Part shown: piece after piece, positions 8,895-17,211 of the stretch
Layout: every line of letters starts with the position of its first letter
Position numbering within the stretch: the first letter of the stretch is position 1
Assembly (NCBI RefSeq): GCF_013391475.1
Contig: NZ_JACBAZ010000006.1
Coordinates: 1-64,000, forward strand
Reading direction: 5' to 3'
DNA length: 64,000 nt
Origin: Oceaniferula marina
GTDB lineage: Bacteria > Verrucomicrobiota > Verrucomicrobiia > Verrucomicrobiales > Akkermansiaceae
Made by a program: the position numbers and the translations under genes
Notes under the pieces: generated by a model
The model's input: the letters and a program-made list of their open reading frames with translations, nothing else
Database searches by the model: none
Told to the model about the DNA's origin: nothing

Positions 8895-10109
8895 ATGTTA
8901 AAAAATACGGTGTATGATCCGGCCATGCAGCGTGGAGCACTGGAATGTTTTTGGACTTCGTTGAAGCTGGGGCTTACCTCCTTTGGTGGGCCGGTCGCCC
9001 ACTTGGGGTATTTCCATGAAGTGTATGTCAAGCGGGAGAAGTGGCTTAGTGACGAGCGCTATGCGGAATTGGTGTCGTTGACTCAGTTTCTTCCCGGGCC
9101 GGGAAGCAGCCAGTTGGGAGCTGCGATTGGTTACGAACGCGCCGGCTGGTTGGGCTCACTTGGAAGCTGGCTGGGCTTCACTTTGCCCTCGGCTCTACTG
9201 ATGATTGGCTTTGCCATTGGGATGAGTAGCGTGCAGGAATGGTTGGGTTTGGGGTGGTTGCATGGCTTGAAAATTGCCGCCATTGCAGTGGTTGTGGTGG
9301 CTTTGTTTGGTATGCAGCAGAAGCTATGTACCGGCAAAAAAGAGGCAGTTTTTGCGATTGGTGCACTTTTGGTTTTGATGTTCACCAAACAGGCCTGGGT
9401 TCAGCCAGTGGTGATTCTGATTGGTGGGCTGGTCGGAGCTTTTGTGTTCCATGACCGTGCGGCCAAAGAGTGTGGGGAGAGCTTGGAAAAGAGAAGCTTC
9501 AAGGCGCGCTGGTGGCATAGTGTTGTTCCCGCCACATTGCTCATGGTGGTTTTGATGGCTGTGCCTGCCATGTTCCCGGAGAGTCGGGATGCCATGGCAC
9601 TGGGTGGGTTGATGCATGCGGGGGCCTTGGTCTTTGGCGGGGGGCATGTGGTCCTGCCTTTGCTCGAAACCTCGACGGTGGATGCCGGGTTGATGCCCAA
9701 GTATGAATTCTTGGCCGGTTATGGTGCGGCTCAGGCAGTGCCGGGGCCGATGTTTACCTTCTGTGCTTTTCTCGGGGCCGTGATGGGCTTGTTTGGTAAC
9801 CCATGGCTTGGGGGACTTGCGGGCTTGGTTGCTGTCTTTTTACCAGGGATGGTATTACTTGGTGGAGGTCTGCCAGTATGGGACCGAATGAAGCATTTTT
9901 CCTGGGCCAGGGCTGGTGTGCGCGGGGCGAATGCCACGGTGGTTGGCGTGCTTGGAGCTGCTCTGGCGGCGATGTTTTTTGGTGGTAGCGTGTCCAGCAT
10001 TTGGGACGTTCTGGCTATTGTGCTCCTTGTTCTCGCTTTGCATTTCAGGTGGCTCCCGGTTTGGGCGCTGGTGGTATTGGCTGCGGTGATCGGGGCCTTT
10101 GGCCTGTAG
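8895..10109 (+). CDS. chrA: Chromate transporter, ChrA family (two-domain)
   Basis: 404 residues, the length of the long-chain ChrA/CHR family with two homologous membrane halves. The first half has LKLGLTSFGGPVAHLGYFH and LTQFLPGPGSSQLGAAIGYE. The second repeats the pattern with GALVFGGGHVVLPLLE and AAQAVPGPMFTFCAFLGA. About 10-12 hydrophobic segments are visible. The family exports chromate or related oxyanions, though many members have other or unknown substrates. An ATG 10 codons downstream is an alternative start. The gene ends 5 bp from a convergent isomerase gene. Confidence 0.92.
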   Translation: MLKNTVYDPAMQRGALECFWTSLKLGLTSFGGPVAHLGYFHEVYVKREKWLSDERYAELVSLTQFLPGPGSSQLGAAIGYERAGWLGSLGSWLGFTLPSALLMIGFAIGMSSVQEWLGLGWLHGLKIAAIAVVVVALFGMQQKLCTGKKEAVFAIGALLVLMFTKQAWVQPVVILIGGLVGAFVFHDRAAKECGESLEKRSFKARWWHSVVPATLLMVVLMAVPAMFPESRDAMALGGLMHAGALVFGGGHVVLPLLETSTVDAGLMPKYEFLAGYGAAQAVPGPMFTFCAFLGAVMGLFGNPWLGGLAGLVAVFLPGMVLLGGGLPVWDRMKHFSWARAGVRGANATVVGVLGAALAAMFFGGSVSSIWDVLAIVLLVLALHFRWLPVWALVVLAAVIGAFGL

Positions 10110-10114
10110 AGCGA

Positions 10115-10888
10115 CTATTCAGGAGAGCAGTATTGGATAGCCTTGGCTAGAAAGGTAAAGGGGTCATCGGTGCTGGGGACATATTCCTGGCCGATGAAGC
10201 CATGGAAACCTGTGTCGGCAATGGCCCGGGTGATGGCGGGATAGTTGAGCTCCTGGGTGGCGTCGAACTCATGGCGTCCAGGAACTCCGGCCGTGTGGTA
10301 GTGCGCGATATGCTGGTGGTTTTCCCGGATCGTGCGAATGATGTCTCCTTCCATGATCTGCATGTGGTAGATGTCATAGAGAAGTTTAAAAGAGGGGGAG
10401 TTGAGGCGTTCGCAGAGTGAGGCTCCCCAGCTTGTCCGATCGCACTGGTAGTCAGGGTGGTCCACCTTGGAATTGAGCAGTTCCATGACTAGGGTGACTT
10501 GGTGTTGTGCTGCGAGTTCAACCATCGGGGCGAGGCCTTTGGCGCAGTTCGCGAGCCCTTCTTCGTCGCCGAGACCATCCCGGTTGCCGGAGAAGCAAAT
10601 CACTTGTTTCACCCCGAGCTCTGCAGCTGCAGGGATCAGTTGTTGATAGATCCGGCGCAGTGCCGGGTGGTAAGCGGGTTGGTTAAACCCTTTTTCAATG
10701 GTTCCGATACCGTCCTGATCCGGGTGGGCTGCAGTGATGGAGCAGGCTAGTCCGAGTTGCTGGACTTCGGGTATCTCTTCCAGTGTAAGTAAGTCGATGC
10801 CTGAGATCCCGAGTTGTTGGCATCGGTGGCAGAGTTGGTCGATTGGAGTGGATGCAAAGCACCAGCGGGAAACAGAGTGATGGATCAT
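10115..10888 (-). CDS. hyi: Hydroxypyruvate isomerase-like TIM-barrel protein
   Basis: 257 residues, the size of hydroxypyruvate isomerase (Hyi) in the xylose isomerase-like TIM-barrel superfamily (AP_endonuc_2). Metal and catalytic segments are recognisable: MELLNSKVDHPDYQCD supplies the first Glu, LLYDIYHMQIMEGD the Asp/His pair, YHTAGVPGRHE the substrate-side residues, and IGQEY the last Glu. It would interconvert hydroxypyruvate and tartronate semialdehyde, but close relatives act on other sugars or keto acids. Cytoplasmic. It stands alone and converges on chrA. Confidence 0.78.
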   Translation of the reverse strand: MIHHSVSRWCFASTPIDQLCHRCQQLGISGIDLLTLEEIPEVQQLGLACSITAAHPDQDGIGTIEKGFNQPAYHPALRRIYQQLIPAAAELGVKQVICFSGNRDGLGDEEGLANCAKGLAPMVELAAQHQVTLVMELLNSKVDHPDYQCDRTSWGASLCERLNSPSFKLLYDIYHMQIMEGDIIRTIRENHQHIAHYHTAGVPGRHEFDATQELNYPAITRAIADTGFHGFIGQEYVPSTDDPFTFLAKAIQYCSPE

Positions 10889-11046
10889 GGATGGCTTGTA
10901 AGTTTCTGGGATTGTATGGGGGGAGGATGGACAGAAAAGAAGGATCTTTGAAAATTGTGCAACTTTGTGGCGCTTTTGGGGTTGGAGGATGACGTAATTA
11001 CACGGGGAACACTCCCCATCTACACAAACAAAAGAAAAATGATATC

Positions 11047-12426
11047 ATGAAAATGACCGTTCTCGGGCCGATAGTGGCTCTTGTTATTGGAGGAGCCGCA
11101 GGATTTATTGCTGGCAAAAACACGGCTCCAGAGCCGGAAGAAAAGGATGCAACGACCACTGATATCCGTTCCATTCGGAGATCGGGTGGTGGTTCGGGCT
11201 CCACGTCCGGTGGGGGATCCGCTCGTAGCGTTCGGGTGAAAAGTGCCAGTGAGGCCCTGGCCTTGCCTGGGCAAAATTCCCGCTTGCAGGCGTTAATGGA
11301 TTATTATGCCAATCTGGATCCTTCACAGTTTGAGGAGGAAGCTGCCAAACTGGAAGATCTGCCATGGAGTGAGCGGATCATGGTCGGTTACCTGTTATTT
11401 TCCCGCTGGGGTGAAGAAGATCCCACGGAAGCGCTTGCCTACACCAAGACGATGGGATTTGCCGGTATGTTTGTCAGTGGCACGGTGATGCAGAGTTGGG
11501 CGTCGAAGGATCCTCAAGGGGCAGCCCAGTATTACCAAGATAACCCCGGAGAATTTAGAATGAGTGGAATGATGGGTGGCCGGGGCCGCGGTGGTGGAGC
11601 CTCGACAGCAGGAGTGATCGCTACGGAATGGGCACGGCAGGACAGCGCAGGGGCTCTCACCTGGGCTCAGTCATTGGAGGGCCGGGACCAGCGCGATGCG
11701 ATCCGGAATGTTTTTTCCGAGTCCGCCAAGAGTGATCCTTCCGAAGCCGCAGCCATGCTGGGAACCGTGACGGATCCGGAAGCGAAAAAGGAAGCTCAAA
11801 ATTCAGTTGCCCGTGAGTGGGGTAAACAGAACTGGGAGGATGCCCAGACCTGGATTGCAAGCTTACCTGCCGATGATCAGGCCGGAGCCAGTTCCCAGGC
11901 TTTGCGAGGACTCGCCGAGACCGACCCCGAGAAGGCGGCTGGAAATATCAGCATGGTCCCGGAAGGAGAGGCCCGTGACGATGTGATGGAAAGTATTGCC
12001 CGTCAATGGGGGCGTGATGACCCGGCGGCCGCAGCTTCATGGGTGATGGCCAATGGCTCTGAGAACGCCCAGAAGGAAAGCATTGAAAGAGTGATGCCAT
12101 CATGGGTTCAGCAGGATTCTGCCGCAGCCATGGCCTTTATCAATGAGCAACCCGAAGGTGGGCTGCGAGACAGCGCTGCTTCCTCCTATGTGTTTTCGAA
12201 CCAAGGTGGGGATATTCAGCAAAACCTCAGCCTGGCTGAAACCATCGGAGATGATCGGACCCGCAGCCGGACAATCGGGATGACTGTCGGTGGCTGGATG
12301 CGGCAGGACAAGGAGGCTGCCACAAACTATTTGGAAACAACCGAGTCCATCAGTCAGGAATCCAAGGACCGAATCCAAAACTGGTCCAGTGGCGGACGAG
12401 GTCGTGGCCGCGGACGTGGTCGTTAA
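11047..12426 (+). CDS. Exported or anchored repeat protein with RG-rich tail
   Basis: 459 residues. One N-terminal hydrophobic helix (about 3-22, with GxxxG pattern) suggests membrane anchoring. A Ser/Gly-rich linker (about 50-70) is followed by an alpha-helical array of degenerate repeats of about 30-35 residues. Each is built around a Trp and an Asp-Pro-x-x-Ala-Ala core (WASKDPQGAAQYY, WARQDSAGALTWAQS, WGRDDPAAAASWV, WVQQDSAAAMAF, WMRQDKEAATNYL). The C-terminus is a GRGRGRGRGR tail. This resembles Sel1/TPR-like solenoids, but the repeat is its own type. Function unknown; a protein- or nucleic-acid-binding scaffold is plausible. Two hairpins follow the stop. Confidence 0.75.
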   Translation: MKMTVLGPIVALVIGGAAGFIAGKNTAPEPEEKDATTTDIRSIRRSGGGSGSTSGGGSARSVRVKSASEALALPGQNSRLQALMDYYANLDPSQFEEEAAKLEDLPWSERIMVGYLLFSRWGEEDPTEALAYTKTMGFAGMFVSGTVMQSWASKDPQGAAQYYQDNPGEFRMSGMMGGRGRGGGASTAGVIATEWARQDSAGALTWAQSLEGRDQRDAIRNVFSESAKSDPSEAAAMLGTVTDPEAKKEAQNSVAREWGKQNWEDAQTWIASLPADDQAGASSQALRGLAETDPEKAAGNISMVPEGEARDDVMESIARQWGRDDPAAAASWVMANGSENAQKESIERVMPSWVQQDSAAAMAFINEQPEGGLRDSAASSYVFSNQGGDIQQNLSLAETIGDDRTRSRTIGMTVGGWMRQDKEAATNYLETTESISQESKDRIQNWSSGGRGRGRGRGR

Positions 12427-12445
12427 TCCTTTGGTGTAAAAAAGT

Positions 12446-12474
12446 GACGGCAGGTCATGTGTAAGCCTGCCGTC
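12446..12474 (+). terminator. Hairpin after the repeat-protein gene
   Basis: A perfect 9-bp stem GACGGCAGG / CCTGCCGTC with an 11-nt loop. No T run follows, so it may stabilise the transcript 3' end rather than terminate it. Confidence 0.5.
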
Positions 12475-12483
12475 GCGGTGTGA

Positions 12484-12528
12484 CCCTCGAAGCGCCCCTT
12501 GCAAAGGTGTGTTTCGAGGGCTTTTTTA
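12484..12528 (+). terminator. Rho-independent terminator
   Basis: A CCCTCGAA / TTCGAGGG stem followed by CTTTTTTA. It is well placed to end the plus-strand transcript and lies 20 bp from the convergent pilT stop. Confidence 0.8.
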
Positions 12529-12547
12529 TTGAGTGAGCCTACTCGGG

Positions 12548-13657
12548 TTAATGCTCGAGCGGGCTTTCACCCGAAGCGTCGCCGAGGTGGGCGAGTTCTT
12601 GAGGTAAGAATTTTTTGAAGCGGGTTTTATCGATCGCTTTCATGTAGGCTTCTTGCGGGGTGACCATTCCGGCCTGGAGTTTGTCCCAGATTGCCTCATC
12701 CATGAACTGCATGCCTTCGGCTTTACCACCGATGATGACGTCGTAGAGTTTTTGGGTGGCTCCTTCCCGGATAATGGCGGAAACCGCGGTGTTGGCGAAC
12801 ATGATTTCGTTCACCGCACAGCGACCTGGTTTGTCGCAGCGTTTCATCAATAGCTGGGCTACCACACCACGCAGCGAGGCTGCCAGCATGGTTCGGACCT
12901 GGGATTGTTGGTCGGCTGGGAACACGTCGACAATCCGGTCGACGGTTTTACGGGCGTTGTTGGTGTGCAGCGTGCCGAAGACGAGCAGGCCGGTTTCGGC
13001 CGCAGTCAGTGCAAGTGAGATGGTTTCGAGGTCACGCATCTCACCCACGAGCACAATATCGGCATCCTCCCTCAAGGTGGCCCTGAGCCCATCGGCAAAC
13101 GATGGGGTTTGGATCGGGACTTCCCGCTGGGTAATGATCGATTTTTTATTGCTGTGAACAAACTCGATTGGTTCCTCAATGGTGATGATGTGGCGGTTGT
13201 AGTTGCTGTTGATGTAATCGATCAGGGCGGCAAGTGTGGTTGACTTTCCTGATCCCGTGGGGCCGGTGACCAGAACCAAGCCGGATCGCATGTGGCCGAA
13301 CTCCTTGACCACAGCTGGGATGTTGAGGTCTTCCAGCGAGGCGATTTCCGTTGGGATCAGTCGGAAGACAGCGGCCAGGCCGTTTTTTTGTTTAAGGTAA
13401 TTGCAGCGGAAGCGGGATTGCTCGTCCATGGAATAGGCGAAGTCGAGGTCGCCGGTTTTCATGTAGAGTTCGTAGGCTTTCGGGTCGCAGATGCTTTGCA
13501 GGAGATTGCGGATGTGATCGTGAGTCAGAAGTTCCTGGTCAGGAATGACATTGATCGAACCGTGAACCCGGACTTTCGGATACTCGCCTTCGCTGATGTG
13601 GAGGTCGGAACCTCCGGATTGAACGAGGTATTGCAGTAATGGATCAAGGGCGGCCAT
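12548..13657 (-). CDS. pilT: Type IV pilus retraction ATPase, PilT/PilU family (copy 1)
   Basis: 369 residues, the normal PilT length. The N-terminal PAS-like part opens with DPLLQYLVQSGGSDLHISEG, the typical PilT signature. The Walker A motif is GPTGSGKSTT (about residue 132), Walker B is IVLVGEMRDLETI, and the His box is GTLHTNNA. It powers pilus depolymerisation for twitching or DNA uptake, as a cytoplasmic hexamer at the pilus base. It follows a second PilT-like gene by 57 bp on the same strand, so the pair resembles pilT-pilU. The C-terminal AIDKTRFKKFL region is closer to PilU-type tails than to classic PilT. No pilin or assembly genes are in the window. Confidence 0.93.
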   Translation of the reverse strand: MAALDPLLQYLVQSGGSDLHISEGEYPKVRVHGSINVIPDQELLTHDHIRNLLQSICDPKAYELYMKTGDLDFAYSMDEQSRFRCNYLKQKNGLAAVFRLIPTEIASLEDLNIPAVVKEFGHMRSGLVLVTGPTGSGKSTTLAALIDYINSNYNRHIITIEEPIEFVHSNKKSIITQREVPIQTPSFADGLRATLREDADIVLVGEMRDLETISLALTAAETGLLVFGTLHTNNARKTVDRIVDVFPADQQSQVRTMLAASLRGVVAQLLMKRCDKPGRCAVNEIMFANTAVSAIIREGATQKLYDVIIGGKAEGMQFMDEAIWDKLQAGMVTPQEAYMKAIDKTRFKKFLPQELAHLGDASGESPLEH

Positions 13658-13714
13658 GGCAGTAAATCAAAAAAAGTGTGTAGATGAAAAATGGGAATGT
13701 TTGGACGGGGCCGC

Positions 13715-14797
13715 TTAGAGGGCAAAAAATTGGCGCATCTGGCCCTTGTCTTCAGAGCGGAACATGGCTTCTTCTTGAGAGATGAGGCCTTTGACGTAGA
13801 GGTTACGAAGTGAGTCGTCCATGGTGATCATGCCGACATTTTTACCGGTCTGCATGATGCCTGGCAGCATGAAGGTTTTTCCTTCTCGAATACAGTTGGC
13901 TACGGCCGGGGTGTTCACCAGTAGTTCCAGAGCGAGTTCCCGGCCATTGCCGTCGAGTCTGGGGACGAGTTGTTGAGAGATGATGCCTCGCAGGGACTCC
14001 GAGACCATGATGCGGATTTGGTCCCGCTGGTCCGGGGGGAAGACGTCGAGGATTCGGTCCAGGGTTCGGGGGGCGTTTCCTGTGTGCAGGGTCGCCAGCA
14101 CCAAGTGCCCGGTTTCAGCAGCGGTCAGTGCGAGCGAGATCGTTTCGAGGTCGCGCATTTCCCCCACAACGATGATGTCGGGGTCTTCCCGCAGGGCTCC
14201 ACGCAGGGCTTTGGGGAAGGATTCGGTATGCGTGTGCACTTCGCGTTGGTTGACGTGGCAACTTTTCGATTCGAGGATGTACTCAATCGGGTCCTCCAGG
14301 GTCAGGATATGGTCCTGACGGTCGCCGTTGATGAAGTCGGCGATGGAGGCGAGCGTTGTGGATTTTCCGGAGCCGACGGATCCGGTGACCAGTAGCAGGC
14401 CGTTTTGGTAACGGGTCAGCGGAAGCAGGGACTCAACGGGTAATCCGAGTTGCTCCATAGTGCGCACTTCGGTATCAATGATACGGAAGCAGATGTCGTA
14501 GCCGAGCCGTTGTTTGACAACGGATGCCCGGAAACGCCCCTGGGCGTTTTGGTAAGCAAAATCGACATCGCCCTTGTCCTGGAGCCGATTCCACTCGGCT
14601 TCGCCCAGGAATGATCGGGTGAGTTGTTCGGTATTTTCTGGGGTAAGGTGGGCGGCACCTTCCCAAATCGGCTGAAGTTGGCCGAAGCGCCGCCATGCCG
14701 GAGGGTAGGCGGTAGGAAGGTGGATATCAGAGCACTGGTATTCAATCCCCACTTGGAGGTATTGATCAACGTGGTCGTAAACCGGGATGTCAGACAT
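13715..14797 (-). CDS. PilT/PilU-family ATPase (copy 2)
   Basis: 360 residues from the ATG at 14797. The frame stays open about 90 codons further upstream, but that stretch has non-protein-like composition and runs into the ion-channel gene, so the internal ATG beginning MSDIPVYDHVDQYL is preferred. The protein carries the PilT N-terminal EYQCSDIHLPTAYPPAW, a Walker A variant GSVGSGKSTT, Walker B IIVVGEMRDLETI and the His box ATLHTGNA. A second retraction ATPase next to the first is common where PilT and PilU cooperate. The two copies share the core but differ at both ends, so this is an old duplication. Confidence 0.92.
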   Translation of the reverse strand: MSDIPVYDHVDQYLQVGIEYQCSDIHLPTAYPPAWRRFGQLQPIWEGAAHLTPENTEQLTRSFLGEAEWNRLQDKGDVDFAYQNAQGRFRASVVKQRLGYDICFRIIDTEVRTMEQLGLPVESLLPLTRYQNGLLLVTGSVGSGKSTTLASIADFINGDRQDHILTLEDPIEYILESKSCHVNQREVHTHTESFPKALRGALREDPDIIVVGEMRDLETISLALTAAETGHLVLATLHTGNAPRTLDRILDVFPPDQRDQIRIMVSESLRGIISQQLVPRLDGNGRELALELLVNTPAVANCIREGKTFMLPGIMQTGKNVGMITMDDSLRNLYVKGLISQEEAMFRSEDKGQMRQFFAL

Positions 14798-14915
14798 GTG
14801 TGTAGGTAGGTTGCTTGGTTTTCTGCAAACTAGTCCATTGTCTGTGCTTGGAAAGGGCGAATTTAAATTTTTTGTTGGGTTGGATGGCGATTGTCCATAC
14901 ATGCATGGACAATGG

Positions 14916-15791
14916 CTAGGCATCGAGGTGCTCGCCACATTTACGGCAGTAAATGGCGTCGCGTAGGTGTCCATGAACACCGCAGCCGGGGCAGGCATCC
15001 GTTGTTTCGTCCTTATACATGGCTTCGCGGACCATGTCGCCGGCCACGATGCCCGTGGGCACGGCAATGATGGCGTAACCGGTCAGAACCATCAGGGCGG
15101 TGATCAATTTGCCCAGGGCTGAACAGGCGACGACGTCACCGTAGCCAACGGTCGTGATGGACACGATGGCGTAGTAGATGCTGATTGGGATACTGGTGAA
15201 CTGGGAGCCCTCCTTGCCGGATTCGACAACGTACATCACGGTTCCCGCCAGGATGGCAAAAATAAGCACGGCGGTGAAAAAGACCGTGATTTTGGCGCGT
15301 GAGGCAGCCAAGCCGCGAAGAATGACGTCGGCACCACGGACGTGGCCAACCATTTTGAGGACCCGAAACATCCTTAACAGGCGCAGCGTGCGAATGACCG
15401 CAAAATGACTGTTGGCTCCGGAAATCAGGTAAACGTAGCCTGGAACGCAGGAGAGTAGGTCAACGACGCCGTAGAAACTGAAAATATACTTCCATGGTCG
15501 ACGGACCAGCCAGATGCGCAGAAGGTATTCAAGGGTAAAGGCGATGGTGAAAGTCCACTCGGCAAAAATCAGGAAGTCATGGTATTTTTTGCTGAATTCC
15601 GGGATGCTTTCGAGCATCACGACAATCACGCTGGCTCCGATGAACCAGAGTAGGGCGATGTCGAACACTCGTCCCGCCGGGGTTTCCGCTTCGAAGATGA
15701 TTTCCCAAAGGCGCTGTTTGAAGTTTCCACGGTGGGACGAATGGTGGGGGTTTTCGCGTTCCGGGTCGGAGTTGGAATGTTGATCAGGCAC
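14916..15791 (-). CDS. Voltage-gated-type ion channel with C-terminal zinc ribbon
   Basis: 291 residues with a six-helix voltage-gated channel layout. Hydrophobic segments lie at about 46-62, 80-97 and 103-120. S4 is arginine-rich (RTLRLLRMFRVLKMVGHVRG), followed by S5, a pore loop with the potassium filter TTVGYGDV, and S6. The N-terminus is a polar, His-rich cytoplasmic tail. After S6 comes a short linker and a compact zinc ribbon with two Cys pairs (CPGCG and YCRKCG), unusual for such channels. Predicted role: potassium conductance. It may be co-transcribed with the two PilT genes (118 bp gap), but no functional link is evident. Confidence 0.85.
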   Translation of the reverse strand: MPDQHSNSDPERENPHHSSHRGNFKQRLWEIIFEAETPAGRVFDIALLWFIGASVIVVMLESIPEFSKKYHDFLIFAEWTFTIAFTLEYLLRIWLVRRPWKYIFSFYGVVDLLSCVPGYVYLISGANSHFAVIRTLRLLRMFRVLKMVGHVRGADVILRGLAASRAKITVFFTAVLIFAILAGTVMYVVESGKEGSQFTSIPISIYYAIVSITTVGYGDVVACSALGKLITALMVLTGYAIIAVPTGIVAGDMVREAMYKDETTDACPGCGVHGHLRDAIYCRKCGEHLDA

Positions 15792-15923
15792 CTCTTGATA
15801 ATGAGGAAATGTTGATGAAATGTCAAACCGCAGCTTCGGTGCTGTTTTTGCTTGTTTGGGTAAGGTCTTGAGTGTGAAAACACACTCAAACTCAGCTTTT
15901 TATGAAACGGGTGGAGATTTGGG

Positions 15924-15952
15924 TTGACATGTGAAGGGCTTCCTCCTAGCTT
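15924..15952 (+). promoter_or_regulatory. Predicted sigma-70-type promoter for rplM-rpsI
   Basis: TTGACA (15924-15929), 17 bp, then TAGCTT (15947-15952). The -35 is consensus and the -10 is weak. It lies about 80 bp upstream of rplM in the right orientation. Confidence 0.5.
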
Positions 15953-15973
15953 GCGCGCCCCTCGTCAGGAGGT

Positions 15974-15990
15974 GGGCAGGTCGTCTGCCC
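15974..15990 (+). promoter_or_regulatory. Hairpin in the rplM leader
   Basis: A perfect 6-bp stem GGGCAG-GTCGT-CTGCCC in the transcribed leader, about 40 bases before rplM. It could be part of a ribosomal protein autoregulatory leader, but it does not match a leader class that I can name with confidence. Confidence 0.35.
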
Positions 15991-16031
15991 TGGGAAACCC
16001 GCATTAACAACGCAAATTATTAATTAAAAGT

Positions 16032-16463
16032 ATGAAAACTTTTTCAGCCAAAGCTCAGGATGTTGAGCGTAAATGGTACGTGATTGACGCCGAAAACAAG
16101 GTGCTCGGTCAGGTAGCCGTCGAGGCCGCGAATCTTCTTCGCGGAAAGAACAAGCCCATTTTCACCCCTCACGTTGACACCGGCGATTTTGTCGTGATCA
16201 CCAATGCTGAGAAAGTGGTTCTTACCGGAAACAAGGAATCGGACAAAATCTACACCCGTTATACTGGTTACGTTGGTAACCAAAAGGTGGAGACTCCTAA
16301 GAAGGTGCGTGCCCGCCGCCCCGAGCTTTTGCTTGAGCGTGCTGTTCGCGGCATGATTCCTCACAACAAGCTTGGTGATGCGATCTACAAGAAGCTGAAA
16401 GTGGTGGTTGGGCCTGAACACGGTCACGATGCCCAGCAGCCAGAAGCCTACGAAGTTAAGTAA
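16032..16463 (+). CDS. rplM: 50S ribosomal protein L13
   Basis: 143 residues, standard L13 length. Diagnostic segments are WYVIDAENKVLGQVAVEAAN, LLRGKNKPIFTPHVDTGDFV, VTNAEKVVLTGNK and AVRGMIPHNKLG. It is an early-assembly protein of the large subunit that binds 23S rRNA. It is followed 40 bp later by rpsI, the classic L13-S9 operon. Confidence 0.98.
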   Translation: MKTFSAKAQDVERKWYVIDAENKVLGQVAVEAANLLRGKNKPIFTPHVDTGDFVVITNAEKVVLTGNKESDKIYTRYTGYVGNQKVETPKKVRARRPELLLERAVRGMIPHNKLGDAIYKKLKVVVGPEHGHDAQQPEAYEVK

Positions 16464-16503
16464 CCCGCGTTTGATCCTATAACCTTTTATTATTTTTATT
16501 CCA

Positions 16504-16899
16504 ATGAGCGAAGCAACAACACACTGCGCCACCGGACGTCGCAAGACATCCGTCGCCCGCGTCTGGGTTACCCCCGGCACCGGTAAGATTACTGTCAACA
16601 ACAAGACATTCGAAGACTACGTTCCTACGGTGACGCTTCAGAATGCCGTGCTTGAGCCATTCCAAAAAGCCAATCTGGTCAACAAGTTTGACGTCAAGGT
16701 TGTCGCCAAAGGAGGTGGACTCGCCGGTCAGGTCGGAGCCATCCGCCTCGGTCTCTCCCGTGCCCTTTGCGAATACGACGAAGAGCTTCGTCCTGCTTTG
16801 AAAGAAGCCGGTCTGATGCGTCGTGATCCTCGCCAGAAAGAGCGTAAGAAATACGGTCAGCCAGGTGCTCGTAAGAAGTTCCAGTTCTCCAAGCGTTAA
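16504..16899 (+). CDS. rpsI: 30S ribosomal protein S9
   Basis: 131 residues. TGRRKTSVARVWVTPGTGKI at the N-terminus and RRDPRQKERKKYGQPGARKK before the terminal QFSKR are diagnostic of S9, whose C-terminal tail reaches the P-site tRNA. Second gene of the rplM operon; a small basic protein gene follows 39 bp downstream. Confidence 0.98.
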   Translation: MSEATTHCATGRRKTSVARVWVTPGTGKITVNNKTFEDYVPTVTLQNAVLEPFQKANLVNKFDVKVVAKGGGLAGQVGAIRLGLSRALCEYDEELRPALKEAGLMRRDPRQKERKKYGQPGARKKFQFSKR

Positions 16900-16938
16900 T
16901 ACTCGCTACGATCGAAACCTATTATCTATTCAAGAAAT

Positions 16939-17094
16939 ATGTCCAAGCACGCATCTCTCAAAGTTGGCGGTGGAGCCAGTGGCAAGCGTTCCGTTCTCAA
17001 GCGGTTCGAGCGGATTAAACTGCTCAAAGAGCGCGGCCAGTGGAAAGAAGGCAAGAGCCCGATCGGTCTGCCTAAAACCAAGCCTGAAGCGTAA
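16939..17094 (+). CDS. Chlamydia/Verrucomicrobia small basic protein
   Basis: 51 residues: MSKHASLKVGGGASGKRSVL..., then KRFERIKLLKERGQW and KEGKSPIGLPKTKPEA. This matches the family described as Chlamydia/verrucomicrobia small basic protein (TIGR04137), restricted to that part of the PVC group, and is the best lineage marker in the window. It has about 14 Lys/Arg, no membrane segment, and sits 39 bp after rpsI before a strong terminator. Co-expression with ribosomal proteins suggests a ribosome-associated role, but its function is unknown. Confidence 0.93.
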   Translation: MSKHASLKVGGGASGKRSVLKRFERIKLLKERGQWKEGKSPIGLPKTKPEA

Positions 17095-17131
17095 GTCGGG
17101 AATGCTCCCGGCAACACGCCACATTATTTTC

Positions 17132-17166
17132 AACCCGCCCCGTGGTATCCATCGGGCGGGTTTTTT
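17132..17166 (+). terminator. Rho-independent terminator of the rplM operon
   Basis: A perfect 9-bp stem AACCCGCCC / GGGCGGGTT followed by TTTTT, 37 bp after the small basic protein gene. Confidence 0.88.
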
Positions 17167-17211
17167 CATCCTGAGTTTATTCCCAAATCTTTTCTAACCG
17201 ACTTTTTCATC

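Noticed and set aside
13715-15067. A 450-codon reading of the second PilT gene
   Set aside because: The first 90 codons have a Pro/Ser/Thr-rich translation and overlap the ion channel gene on the same strand. The internal ATG at 14797 gives the normal PilT N-terminus.
16044-16604. A 186-codon minus-strand frame across rplM and rpsI
   Set aside because: It covers two ribosomal protein genes that are beyond doubt. Shadow frame.
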